Shown piece after piece: positions 12,701 through 24,581 of a stretch of 64,000 nt of DNA. Position 1 is the first letter of the stretch, and every line of letters starts with the position of its first letter. The notes beneath the pieces were generated by a model that was not told where the DNA came from, did no database searches, and saw nothing but the letters and a program-made list of their open reading frames with translations. Source of the stretch: Tigriopus japonicus (taxonomy: Eukaryota > Arthropoda > Copepoda > Harpacticoida > Harpacticidae); assembly GCA_010645155.1 (NCBI GenBank), contig CM021314.1, positions 2,364,254-2,428,253 of the forward strand. Direction: 5' to 3'. The translations under genes were made by a program, and so were the position numbers.

Positions 12701-15700
12701 AAGCTTGTTGAATCACGGACAATTTGGGAGGGACATTTCTGTGCATATAGAACTGGAGCAGAGACAAAGACGACCTTAGATAGTAACAAAAACATTTTGC
12801 TGAACATCGAAGTCCAAAGACATTTTGATACTTTTTCGATGAAGTCATCTTGCCATACCAAAAACCAGACTGCCAAAGACTTGCACGCTAAAAACCATTT
12901 GACCTTCTTAGAAGGTTTGATCAAGTTTCTAAAACCTTAAAAATGCTTAAATATAAAAATCATTCATGGAAAAATGAAAATTTGGAGAATGCTTCAATTA
13001 ATTTCCTTTTATATGTAAATAAATCAAATTATCTCCAAAAATTGATTTTTCGTCAAAAGTACAGCAATTTTTCGATAAAAACTGGGGAAAATTTGAAAAA
13101 TTAATTTTCTTAAAAAATCAAATCCGGTCTCTGATCATAAACATTGCTTTGCTGTGTCTTTTTGCGCTTTCTACATTTTTGTGAGATCAAATATTCCGAT
13201 TTGCCATTCCGTTTCTTATGAATCACCCGGTAGATCAGGCCTATTTACACTAGAGGGCAGAGTTCGTAATTCAATGCCAAGTCAGGAACGCGTCTTGGGG
13301 CAAGATCCTCTGAATTTTACTGGACTGAGAGGCTAACGAAAAGAATCATGATCTCTTGTAGGAACAAAGCAACCACGTTCTTCTACAAATGAGACCTTGT
13401 CTTGGTTGACTTAAATTTTGTATTTTAATTTTCAGCTTAATTGAACATCGGAGTCAAAAGTTATGCCCTCAAAGTTCAGTGCAAATCATACCGAGAATGA
13501 ATGAACAAGCCCTTTTCTGCCAATTGCTTTATTACAAAAGGGCGAGCTCATTCATTCTACGCTCGCTGCAGTACATAAGTTTGAGAAGGCATACCTTTTC
13601 ACCCCGTCATTCGATTGAGCTGAAAGTTGAAATAAGTCGTCTACTGAATACAAGCAAGGTCTGGTTTGCAGCAGAACGCAATTGAATTAATCCTTTTGGA
13701 ATTCAAAATTCTCACCGTTAGCCTCCCACTCCAGCAATTTAGTGCTTCTTGCTTGGGGGCTGAAAGAGAAGCTTTTTTGGGACCTTGAAAAGCATTGCTT
13801 CGTGGAGGATCATCATGAGGCCAATTGTTTGCCTACTGAGGCCGCTCTAATACCAAAAACAATTAACACTGGAGAGATAGTGACGCTTGGGTGCTCCCAA
13901 GTTCGAGGGAGATACCAATTCACCAAATGAGCTTTATGCACTCGTTCCACTGATAAAAAAGGGAGCTCTTATCCCATTAGCAATCCTCTTACATGCAGCA
14001 AACATATTTAGCTGTCACAGCCTACAAAAACGGATGTCCATGACACAAAAAGGCCGACAAATGAAATATCATCCTAGCCTCAGGTGGCAGGACATAACTT
14101 AGCACATGAAGAATGGACCGCATGAATTGCAAAATACGGTATCGTTTCCTGTTCATGCAAGTGGTGACAGTGAAATTACTGTTTTCTGCCATGAGTCAGT
14201 AGAATGCTAACTTCCGGTATTGCCTCAGTACAAGGTACATTGAGTTTTTTCGGTGTGGTGGTGTTTCAATATCCCCTTTCCCGAGAGAATGGACTAATGA
14301 TTCGACAACTGGGGCTGAAACCGAGACGAAAAGCCTCGTGTATTCGAAGGTGGGGGAATTACGTTATTCGTCGACAATCACTATTACAAGAATGGTTCTG
14401 TTCTTTATTGGTCCCTTTAGAGCAAATCAAGACAATACAAAATACGTACATGAGCGTATCTAAGAAATAGTTATGATATGTTGAGCTACTCATCAAATTG
14501 GGGATTTTACCCTACAATTTATGAAAGGCGTTGTTACCATGAAATATCAAATCAGATTCTTTGTAGGTGGAATGAAAATGTTACTTACAGTTACTTCGAG
14601 TTGTAGTCTTACCCAATGAACATCAAGCATTTACAAGCAATTTATGAAAATGTATATTACTGAAAGATACTTTTATTATAGAAACATTGTTAGCATATTA
14701 TCTACGTTTAGGACCATAATTCATTCATGAACTTTCCACAAAGGTGCTCAATTTCAATATGTTAAAAAGGTTAACAGAAACATAAAGGCTCACAAAGTTA
14801 TCAAATTTCCATGCAGACGCTTCCGAATGTAAGAAAAAGGAAAATAAGATTCGCCTTATTGAAAAGAAAAAAAGAACACTCTATAATTTGAGTTCGTTTT
14901 GCAAAAACCTAAAATCTAAGGAAGTCATATAGCATGAGAGCAATGCGGGTATAATCTGAACATCGTAGCTATTCAAGTGTGCATAATTCCTTCGGTCCTT
15001 TGAGTGTGTTGATTTAAAAAAAGAAGTAATAACACAGGGCAAACCAGTATGTATTCAACTCCGTCAATGGAAGTTTGACTAATAGCCATTTGAAACGGCC
15101 TGTTCCAGTTTTACAAATGGTCTTAATCTACCTGGATGGGGCTCGATGCAGCAAATGAGAAGGAAGGTTATTTCCCTTTCAGAGCTCATTCTCCCAGCTC
15201 ATAAATATTTACACAAACCCTTTTTTGGGGGACAACTCAGTTCAGTTTGAAAGCACAGCAACGGGATTTGCTCGTTCCCATAGCGCTTTCTAAGGATTCA
15301 AAGGTCTCGAGGTCACCTTCACCTTGGCTTAATCTGCCAATGGGAAAAGAAAATGGAATTTTCCAGACTTGTTCCATCACAAGTTACCAATGCAGTTTTC
15401 TCGCCGACTTTTTGGGCAATAAAGCATTCGCCATTTCCTATTTTTGCCTGTTTGTCCAAAGGTACAATTGCCTGGGGTATACAGTAACTAAATTTCCGGA
15501 GCTCAAGAAAGTTCTTTCTTGACATATGTCACCACCGTTTCTATCCAAAGACCACACATGCCTGGGAATGGCGCCAATTGGATCAACAATATAAAAACCA
15601 TCAATGGGAACGTGAGAACTCTAGAACAAGTGGACTGAGCTAGAATGATAATCTGGGTTTAGCCTATTTGAAGTGATGTAAGTCTGGCCCACATTAGATT

Positions 15701-18273
15701 AGCTTAAACTAATATTGACCTTCATCAAATTAGTCACAGGTGGATCTTCTTTTCACAATACGATGGAGCTCTTCTCTCTAAACTCGCACCACAAATGAGG
15801 TATGTAAAACCAAAGTTGCGGTCCACTCTTCTCTTTCCTGTTCCAAAACAGATAGATTGTGGTTAGATTAGGGACTTCTCCATGAAAACAGTAGACACTT
15901 TGATAACTTGGCTGGATGTTCATAAAGAAATAATGAAGATTGTGGAACGACATCCCACTTGAAGTAGGCTCCATTACCATTGGCGATTCAGGTCCATCTT
16001 ATTATCTTCGTATTATGAGAGGATGAAATGGGAACGTTTGTGCTTATCGGGGTAAAAAAACTCGATCCTTCAATTTGATGGTCCTTGACAGCTTGATCTT
16101 CTTGGAGCTTGAAGGAAATTTTCTAGAAGAAACCTTTTCCAGAAAGGGTTTCATTTGAAATCCGATAGTTTTGAGTGCTTGTGCTGTTTTTATTTATCAA
16201 GCTTGAACCAACTTGGCAATAACAAAAGACGTGTTTTTTATGTTTTACCATTGTCAATAACTTTTTTTTCAACAGTTTTGGAACTTATTTTTCTTTTCCT
16301 TTAGGTCAAGGGCCTCCTTTACCCAAATTAGGACACGAGGCATATTGTTTGAGTACGTGAACTTTGCAACCAATAAAAACTCAAAACTTTCTAAGGCTTT
16401 GTTTATTTATCTGGAACGCAGAAAGGTTATTGGAATACGTTTAGGAACGCCGGTTTTAGGTGTATCTCTATGAGTGAGTTCAAGTGTGGAATCGGACTGT
16501 TTTCAATTTGATTAGGAAACAACTTGCAAGTTTTCCCACTCATGTGTAAAGTCAAATGCAGCATAAGAAACAGAAAAGTAATGGCGACCATGGTGAATTT
16601 GGAACCTTCTTCTTGGCACTTTTTTAACAAAACCGATGTCAAGATGAACACAAAGAATTGGAACAATTTCTGAAAAGCCAACTACCACTACGTTGCCCGT
16701 CAGAACGGACAGGTCTGAAGAATGCCAACAACCCATAATGTAAACAGGTAGAGCTAGGCTTCTGCTACCAATAATAATCATACTTAACGGCTTTCCAACC
16801 CATATACATACATACATAGTACGAATATACGTGGCTTCAACAACTCGTATGCTTTGTCTGCGCCAAGGCACCCTACAGGCACACTTCCAAAAGTTTCCTT
16901 ATGCTTCATATTTTAAATCTGATAAGGCATTATGTAACTATTTTTTTTGCTTGAACATCTCCTACGTAAAAGATTAAAAGATTAGAAGCGTTATTTTAAG
17001 GCCCTGAAAATATTAGAAAGACCAAGAAAAGGTGGAAGTCAATAGAAGAAGTATGCTTGAAGCATCCATCACCAGACACATAGCATATGACCTGAAGTGA
17101 TGAATCACACCTTACCTTGATATGAACGGGTACAAACGGGTCTTCAATATTGAGAACGAATTGCTCGTCCCAGAATGGATTGAGGTCTTTGTAGATGGTC
17201 TTGGTTTTGTGCACTACTTTTCCCTTAATCAAGAACTTCACATATGGGTCTGATGTTCCATTTGAGTCCCGAGCTGCCAGATCGTAGCCTTGCTTCAAAT
17301 GTACATGGAGATGGAAAAAGGCATGAGATCGGAGTTGGGCAATGTGTTGGTCATCGTTCACTGAGTGGAAGGAATCTTCAGAGTTGGGTTGATGAACCAC
17401 ACGGTCTTTTTCACTCTTTCCACCAGTCTCATTGGGAGTTGGCACACTTTTGGAGCCTTCCTGCCCATTGCCATCCGGCATCCTGCTGTGCGAACTGACG
17501 GATTCCGTGGGCTTAACAATGCTTGAAGGGTTTGCTGTTGGAGTCGCTTTAGATTGCTCAGCTTTGTCTCGTTCCTCTTTCAATCGAGCCAATTCTAGCT
17601 CTTGAGCCAAGGCCATTGGTAATGACGCGATGGGGGTGACATGATGGTGCCGAATCACCTCAGGTTTGTCGGTGGCGCCCTGATTTTTCAGATGGTTGCT
17701 CACCTTATACCGGACAATCTCCGGTGTGGAAGGTGGATGGTAGGATCTGGTTGACACCTGTCTCTGAAGTGCCTTCTTATCCTCACAAGTTGTGGATGTG
17801 GTTGTGCCTATGTGAGATTGACGATGATGCGGCGTGGATCCTCTCGAGGACCGATCGCTCTCACGACTGGAACTTCGACTACTCGCGAGCCTCTGTCGAA
17901 GAAGGCCGAGAAAGCCCGTCGTTGTGGTTCGCCTCCGTTCAGTTTCCCCAGAGTGTGGACAGAGGGCGCTAGCGTCCTCTCCAGACGCTTGAAGATCGTC
18001 GTGTCTTTTATGCAAGGACGAGGGGACCGACCTGGCATTTTGGATCGAGAGAGGCCGTTGGGAGAAGCTTCGTTTGTGATGATCCTCGTCATCTTCCTCC
18101 TCATCGTCCGCAGCCTCATCTTCGGAATGAGGTGGTGGAGTGGCAAAGTCTCGGTTCTCTTCATCTGGAGAGGTGGAATGGGTCTTCTTGCGACACCCCG
18201 AGATGTCACTTGCGGATTTGGAGAGCCGCTTCATGATCCCTTTGCGCATCATGGTGAGATGTTGAACGCCCAT
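754..18273 (-). CDS. MCTP: MCTP: multiple C2 and transmembrane domain protein
   Basis: Complete spliced gene. Coding exons in transcript order: 18273..17116, 7973..7600, 4983..4825, 2907..2467, 1702..754 (3081 nt, 1026 aa). All junctions keep frame and use GT/AG. Residues 1-316 are a low-complexity, Ser/Arg/Glu-rich and probably disordered tail. Three C2 domains follow at about 317-435, 483-580 and 637-730, each with the Asp-rich calcium loop (RDSNGTSDPY, MDFEGTSDPY, ADLNGKSDPF; then DYDW, DKDQ, DEDR). Two hydrophobic segments at about 819-855 and 939-969, separated by a His/Asp/Glu-rich loop, form the membrane anchor. MCTPs are ER and vesicle membrane calcium sensors; fly and worm forms act in presynaptic homeostasis (family knowledge). 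The start has two in-frame TGA codons directly upstream, so it is well fixed. The 9.1-kb intron at 7974..17115 could hold alternative first exons, which I did not find. Confidence 0.95.
1866..2143. mobile_element. Short inverted-repeat element (mariner-like MITE?)
   Basis: Lies in the MCTP intron 1703..2466. The 30-base ends at 1866..1895 and 2114..2143 are inverted repeats, matching at about 22 of 30 positions, with a shared core CGGAACAGC. The left end starts TACAGGGTG, a form common at Tc1/mariner-type ends (family knowledge). The interior is AT-rich and non-coding. The exact boundaries and target duplication are unclear. Confidence 0.5.
3702..4745. mobile_element. 1.04-kb inverted-repeat element with subterminal TAGACGAA repeats
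   Basis: Lies in the MCTP intron 2908..4824. The left end reads CTAGGGGCAGGA and the right end, reverse-complemented, CTAGGGACAGGA. Short subterminal motifs of the form TTCGTC/GTCTAA occur many times in both halves (3720-3880 and 4600-4720). That is the layout of a non-autonomous DNA transposon: terminal inverted repeats plus repeated subterminal transposase sites. No ORF longer than about 60 codons lies inside. I could not assign a superfamily. Confidence 0.55.
4984..7599 (-). other. MCTP intron between coding exons 2 and 3
   Basis: A 2.6-kb AT-rich intron. The flanking junction restores an Arg codon inside the second C2 domain. I see no recognisable gene or well-bounded repeat within it. 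Confidence 0.7.
11238..11412 (+). repeat. tRNA-derived SINE
   Basis: The 5' part looks like a type II (Leu/Ser) tRNA. It has an A-box-like stretch around 11249..11270 (GTGGCCGCGCG then CTAATGCGC) and a perfect B-box core GGTTCGAATCC at about 11310..11320. The anticodon stem is too disrupted for a working tRNA. An unrelated region follows, then a tail at 11365..11402 that matches the 3' end of the LINE relic at 24580..24617, and then a run of A. This structure (tRNA head, body, LINE-like tail, A-rich end) is that of a SINE. Confidence 0.7.
11458..11699. mobile_element. hAT-type non-autonomous element, copy 1
   Basis: 242 bp. Starts CAGGGGTCAGCGAC and ends GGTTGCCGACCCCTG, so the ends are inverted repeats. 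It is flanked by GTATATGA (11450..11457) and GTATATGT (11700..11707), an 8-bp duplication with one mismatch, as expected for hAT transposons. The interior repeats the phrase GGCCCAC several times. Related copies lie at 23886, 47079 and 54024. Confidence 0.85.
13495..13557. repeat. 63-bp imperfect hairpin
   Basis: Left arm 13495..13516 and right arm 13536..13557 pair over GAATGAATGA and GCCCTTTT with a small internal bulge and a loop of about 19 bases. It lies in the large MCTP intron on the strand opposite the gene. It could fold as RNA, but nothing else supports a miRNA. Confidence 0.4.
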
Positions 18274-18415
18274 TCATCAGAAATCGATGTCCAATAGTGT
18301 CATTTAAACTCGTTGGAGAACCAATCCCCCCATCGACGATTGCATTTTGAATGTGATTTTCTGTTTAAGGGATTGGTTGATTCGAGTCCTTATCACACGC
18401 TTCTAATGGATCAGG
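18274..18415 (-). promoter_or_regulatory. MCTP 5' UTR with probable upstream splice acceptor
   Basis: Upstream of the ATG on the minus strand, a pyrimidine-rich stretch ending in AG (plus-strand CT at 18416..18417) would make an acceptor. It gives 142 nt of 5' UTR in the first coding exon and implies at least one non-coding exon further upstream (above 18.4 kb). This is inference from the splice signal only. Confidence 0.45.
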
Positions 18416-21400
18416 CTGAAAATTAAGAGCAAACGAGAATTAGTAGAGCTCTCTTTTCTGCCAACATCTGTCTATTACTCAACGTCGTTTCGTATGCGTG
18501 TTCACACCTACAACGAGCTTTGCCCATGTTAACAACACCCGTCATCCTTCTGTTCCACTTTGCTTCCCCAAGGCTCAAAAAGATACCCCTGTTGTTATTG
18601 CTTCTGTTGTGACTACAGATAACAACGATGATTTAACATGGCCTTGTTTACATCAAGGCCACACGCATGCCATTTTTAAGGAACTTTCCCATGCTCAAAT
18701 TGGAACATGTCTCCGTATACCTCGTTAGTTTCAAAAAACTCAAACAAGACCGTGTTTCTAAGGCTAAGAGACTTCCTTTTCGATGGAAACCTCTTTCTCG
18801 TCACGGTTCCAAGCTCCAATGTCACAATTATGAGGCCTCCTCCTTAAAACAGATCCATCCGAAAACGATGATGTCAGCTCTCGACGAATATCGACAGATC
18901 CCACACTTGTTCAGAGCTGACTGCCAGACTTTTTTCACCAATCATGCCGGTATTCACGGGAACTCGGAAATTGATCAATTCACCTCCTTGTTATTTCTGA
19001 ACTCGCAAATTCGAATGAGGGCCTTGGAGAGCGCAATAGACTGAACTTTTTTGCCTTCAAACCGAAAGGAGACCTCGGAATGTTTGACTTAACAAAAAAA
19101 ATGACGACGGGAAAACAGCTCCATGTTCATGGCATGAACTTGTCAGTAGTAGTTATAACAGTCCTAGAGCAACTAAGAAACACGATGTCTGCTACAGGTT
19201 CTGTTTCAATCAAGCCAACAGATGCATGCAGCGGCTCCAAATGCATTACTCACCATCAGGGCAAAGTTCGATAATAACATACCTTTAGCATGTGGCAGAT
19301 GCATTGACTATTCTAGTAACCAACCAATAGAGTGGAACAAAGAAGGTGGGCCTTATCAAGCGAGAATCTATCACGCAGTACAACAAAGACTGCTACACCT
19401 CTGTGGAGTTGATTCACTTTGTCGAGGACCCTTGGCTTTTGGAACAATATGTTGTTGTTGTATTTGCTTAGCACTCAATAAGGGTCTCATGCACTTTCTT
19501 GTACAAGTTCTATTACTGAGACAGTCTCATGCGAGGAGGAAATCGACGAACATCAAAGCTCGCATTGAACTTGTCAAGAACTGAGCGGACGGTGAAGGTT
19601 CGGAAGTAAGAAAGGCCGGTCTTTGGGCGGCTTTTGAGAATATATCAACAAGGTTCGCGGATTGTCCAAATTGTTTGAGCGTGTCTGCAAAAAGACGCTT
19701 CTTCCCTTTTTTCAAGAGCTATCCTATTTCTTGTGATTCATTTCTCACAGAGTACAATGTTAGAAACGAGACTGCTTTGGAAACGAATTCATCTTAGTAT
19801 TGAAATAACGATTAGAAAATTATTTTATGAATAATTCACCCTCACAGTGAACCACCTTATAAAACATTATGACCAGGATAGGAATCTTGCAAGAAAACCA
19901 CGAGCAACAACAAGAAAAATAATGTTAGGTTTATCAAGGGAGCTTGATTTTTCCTTTTGATCTTTTAGGTATCTAACATCTTTTGGCCGGATTTTCCTTA
20001 CCTTGCCTAGGTTATCAGGAATTGAATATGCAACTTATTCGTTTTAAGTATTGCCGAATCTCAACCCAGTCTGAAAATGAGATTAAAAATAGCTTTGTCT
20101 CATTGTTAAACCTCGCTCGTTTATCTTGGTAGGATGCTCTGTGATTTTGTTTCTTTTTTGCTAGACAGAGCAAGTCGTTAAAGGGAAAAACGAGCAAGAC
20201 AAAATGGAAATAGGTGCAGTATGTCTAAGAGGTGATGACACAATCTGGGCCTCCCATTGACATAATAGGATCAAGCCCCGTCTGACAGAAATTTGAAAGG
20301 CATAAAAGTAAATCAAGTCTTACCTTGAGTTTTTCTAAACCAGCACAAAGCAGTGGTGACGTAAGAAAATTCGGAATAACGGAACACGGAATAATCATTG
20401 AAACTGGTGAAACTAACTTTAAATCCAACTATTCATGTGCTTTCTCATCAAACATTAGTGTTTCAAAATGATGTAGCGACACGGTTTTCTTTTGAGCAAC
20501 TTCGATTTCCAACAAGATTGATGAACTAGATCACAACAGAAACACAAATATAACAACTAGCCCGAATCCCCATTCGGGTGGGTGGAACAGTGTTGTGGAT
20601 CCTAATTTCAAGGTTCCCTTTCCGACAACAGAACCAACTCTGGCCTTCAAGGGTCCTGCACACTGACTCTTCTGAAGCACGCGTGCGTGCGTGCCCTCGC
20701 CCAAGCGAGTACTCTGAGACCAGGTTTGCCAACTAATGGACTTTGTTCCAATAAACTTGGACGATCCATAATTGAAGACTCTTCAAGTGTCTAGTTGAGT
20801 TTCAATGCATAAGAATATCGACAGTTTAAGCGGTGCCAGATATTGCATGTTCAAGCGTATGGGTGGTTTCCTTTTAGCGCTACTGGTCACGCTAATGTTG
20901 ATGTTCCACTGTTCCAAGAGAAAAAGGGGAGCTCACTCGAAGGTCGAAGTCTGAGGAGCACTTCCTTGGAAAAAGGCCTACGCGCATTCTCGCCTACAAC
21001 CCTCGTCCATGATCCTTGTCTACACACAAGAGGTTACATTTCGTTCCATTGGAACACGGCGAGAGCAAGAACCAAGTCCCAGACAAACCGGGTTTGGAAA
21101 TGGTCCACACACGCACGCGAAATAGTACTGTAGGCGCCAATTGCTCGACAACAAGAACATCATGGTCCTGAATCGAGTTGGGAACAGAACGAGTGTGAGG
21201 AGATGGTTCTTGGAGCAGCGGGATTTGGGAGAAAGAGGGAAAAGTGGATTGCGGAAACGACCCAGTCTCGTGATGAGCGTCCCCTTCGAGTTCTTCTCGA
21301 GTGTAGAGGGAAATCGACCCATACTCCAAGTGGCCATGCACAACTTTACAACCGGTTTTGCTTTTAGAGAGTTGTTACAGAGTAGGGTAAATCTCCATGA

Positions 21401-23885
21401 AGGAATTCGGTTGGTCCCCAAGAGTCTGACAAGAAAGAGAACGGTTTTTAAACGGTCTAGAAAAGTTTCTAACTTGAAGGAAAAAACTAGAGTTTTAAGA
21501 AAAATTCGTAGTACATCATGCTGAAACTTTGTATTCAAAAGGTTTTGAAGACATGTTTCTTTTACAAAGCCCTTGATGGTACAACTATTTTTTCTGAATA
21601 TGATAGTCTTAATTATCTTCGTCTCCTCGTTTTGGGGATGGAAAGCAATCATTACTGAAGCAATACAAAGAGGAATAATGGTTCATATTTGTAATGCAAA
21701 TTGCTCATTAGATGATTTAGTACACACATACCAGTTCTCAGATCACCTGATTGCCATCGATACGGTTTATTAAGATGATTACAAAAAATGCCAGGAATGA
21801 TGTTCTTTCATGGTCTGACGTGAATAATCACAAGAGCTAAAAATTGAAATTTAAAATTTGCTTGTGCATTCTCAAAAAATGATGGACTTTGGATTGGAGA
21901 TGAACCTCGGCTTTCCGGCTCAATTAGAATTCCAAAATTGTGGATTTTGTGCAAATCCTCAATAATAGATTGATCAAAATGAATTGATTGCAAACTCATC
22001 ATAACATACGAGACTTTTACAAATGTTCTGCCCTTGCATATTGAAGATCCATCTTTTCATTGGTATGAATTTATAGTTCCGGAAATACATAGTTCTTTAT
22101 GAGTGCATGTACGTATAATTGCTCCAAATGTTTCCAAATGTCCAATTTTGATGTCCAAAATTTTCAAAATAAAATTCATTTTTTTTCAAAAAAAATCATA
22201 TCCAATTGCCAGCCCTTTCAAATAAAACCGTAAATTGGTGAAAAACACGTTTGAAACAAAAAATAAATAAATCACCGTTTTGATTTTGTTAGATTAGTCG
22301 GTCTGACAAAAAAATTTGAATAATCGATTAATCCATGTACCCAGGAGCCCTTGTTCTGATACATGAATCACAACTGACTTGCATTTATTGTTCATTCTCA
22401 GAACAAGGTTTGTACAGTGATGATCCAACAATATGTCTCTCCTACATGATTCCAAATGAATGTCTTAAGCAAGCAATGATAAGACTACTGATGGAGGCAC
22501 TTTGACGAAGAATGGAAACCCCCAAACCAGGCGCCATATATTGCTCAGATCTCAGACACTTCTGTGATAAGGTCTGTTCATCTTTGTGCCCTCTCAAGCC
22601 CCAAAATTGGGAAAGGGTTGGAGCAAATCAGATGCCATAGTCATATTTAATGATAGAGCCTGCCCTTGTCTGGTACGACAACATTCTTAGTGTGGAACTT
22701 CCAAGGCCATCGTGTCCTACCCTTACTTCCGAAGAACCAATGCTTCTCAAGTGGGTCTCGGTAATGTGCTTACAGTATGCTCAAAGTACAACCAAGTTCT
22801 TGGAAATGGTCATTGGATCCTAAGGACAACAATGCAAGAAGAAAAGGGCTCAAGAGTGAAAAGATCTGGTGCTTCCAAAAACTGAGTATCATGTGGGATC
22901 TCTGACTGTTTGTTATTGGATTTATGGCAACTTGAGAGTGCTTTCAGAATTAAGGCATCACATGAGTTGTAACCTTTTCACCTGAGCTATTGAAACCGAA
23001 TAGCGTCAGACTAATCCAATTTAGAGCTATTCTTGTAAGTTGTGGAACCCACGTCATGCTTTCCTGTCATTGACATCTTATGGACTCATTAAAGGAGCTG
23101 GATAATGACGTCAAAATATTTCCGGGGAGGTCATTAAAAACTCAGATTCACATCAAATCAAAGCAAAATGACTCGATGTGTGTAAGGCAATGTCGATGTC
23201 AGCTAATCCTTGCACAAATGGCTTCAATACAGACTGGTTTCCTTGCTCTTGGCTCCATCTAAATTGATTTAGGCCAACTAAATTGCTTCAAACTACTTCA
23301 GCACATTGATGAGCCTAAAGTTGAACTTGTTTTTTTTAGATTAACCAGTGATGAATTACACTTCCGAACTTCAGAAGCTCTGAAGTCCATAATCGAAAAT
23401 AATTCCTTCAAACCCTTAAAACTCTCTTCAAGTACATGTGTTTTCCCGATGTTGCAAAACTCTTTTGCAGCTTCTTTCTTTTTTTCTACTGTCATTTGAT
23501 TTTTCACTTTTTCATGTACTATTGTCACTTGAAAATACGATATTCTCATTGTTATAAGTAAAATTACCGCATTCAGAAAAAGAATACTGATATTTGTTGA
23601 AAATGCTTTATTATGGTTAAAACTACTTTTAATATCATATATATTAGATAGATTTTCATAAATACGTAGGAGAGTGGGAGAGCATGAATGGTTGATTTTT
23701 CGGATGAAACCAACATTCCTTTTTTGGTGTGGTTTAAAACGGCGTTTTGGCAACACACTTATGCACTTTTTTTGGTCACCATGAACAATATACAGTACCT
23801 TTGTCCTTTGATTTAAAAATTCAGGCGGGGGCAGAAAATTAAAATTTTATCCAAATTCTACATTCCTGGCTTAGATTACCTAGAT

Positions 23886-24101
23886 GAGGGGTCGGTAACC
23901 ACGTTTGGATCAAGGCCCAATCAGGCGATGGTAGGTTTAGGGGCCCACTAATTAACGATCAAAGAGCTTTGGGCCCACGAGTACAGTAGTATGAATGTCT
24001 CGTGGGCCCACTATTTTGGCCTTCCTCAAAGCTCCAGGGCCCATTCAAAGACCATCTTTGGGCACATATGTGAGCCGTGGCCCACTGGTTGCCTACCCCT
24101 A
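23886..24101. mobile_element. hAT-type non-autonomous element, copy 2
   Basis: 216 bp. Begins GAGGGGTCGGTAACC and ends GGTTGCCTACCCCTA, one base off the family consensus at each tip. Flanked by ACCTAGAT (23878..23885) and ACCCAGAT (24102..24109), 7 of 8 matching. The interior shares the GGGGCCCAC and GATCAAAGAGCTTTGG phrases with the copies at 47079 and 54024. Confidence 0.85.
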
Positions 24102-24569
24102 ACCCAGATGGACTTTCATTTCGGACTTTGTTTGACGCTGTTCAAAAAAGCGTAGGAAAAAGATAACTCCTTTGAACAGAACTTCACGTTTATACCAATA
24201 CAAAAAGAAACCCACTCTTCACTTACATCCTTACGACCACTCACGTGGGATTAATACGATTAAGGTGGTCCATTCTGATGCTGAAAAACAAGATATGTCT
24301 TAAGTGCGGGAAGTGGCTGAAGGTCAAATCAGGAAAGGTCAGCCGTTCCATGCGGTCTCAGAAATGGAAGAAAATATGGAAAAGCCCATTTTTGCATGTC
24401 CTCATCTCTAAGATGCTTACGTAGTGAAGGAAGTGTGATGGAATGTGAAGACTTTTTCTCATCTGGGAAATCAAATAAATTTGGTCTTTGAGGTACCTTT
24501 TTCCCATCGAGGTTGGGGTTATTGTAGAAATCGAATAATCACCAATTTTCAGGTGCTGACTTCAAATAC

Positions 24570-24581
24570 GGGGGGGGGGGG
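24570..24581 (+). repeat. G homopolymer of 12
   Basis: A run of G at the end of the LINE tail, equivalent to a C run after the 3' tail on the LINE strand. It could be a replaced A-tail or an assembly or sequencing artefact. Confidence 0.6.

Larger units (their letters stand above)
7974..17115 (-). other. 9.1-kb MCTP intron between coding exons 1 and 2
   Basis: The junction joins the K codon at the end of exon 1 to V-Y-D-Y-D-W of exon 2 and completes the first C2 domain, so no coding exon is missing. The intron holds a tRNA-derived SINE (11238..11412), a hAT-type element (11458..11699) and a hairpin (13495..13557). The remaining open frames are short and unrelated to known proteins. Confidence 0.75.

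Noticed and set aside
12251..12940. Cluster of overlapping 60-97-codon frames in the large MCTP intron
   Set aside because: They are slightly GC-richer than the surroundings and might be a transposon relic. I found no recognisable motif, ends or duplication, so it is not called.
17808..18297. 133- and 161-codon frames overlapping the first MCTP exon
   Set aside because: They are other-frame shadows of the GC-rich, low-complexity MCTP N-terminus.
21020..21652. 210-codon open frame on minus, with a 127-codon frame on plus over the same DNA
   Set aside because: No recognisable domain, poor composition, and long frames on both strands suggest chance. No splice context or neighbouring exon supports it.
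23298..23756. 152-codon minus-strand frame
   Set aside because: AT-driven Lys/Asn/Ile/Leu composition with no domain. I considered a THAP-type transposase, but the Cys/His pattern is absent.
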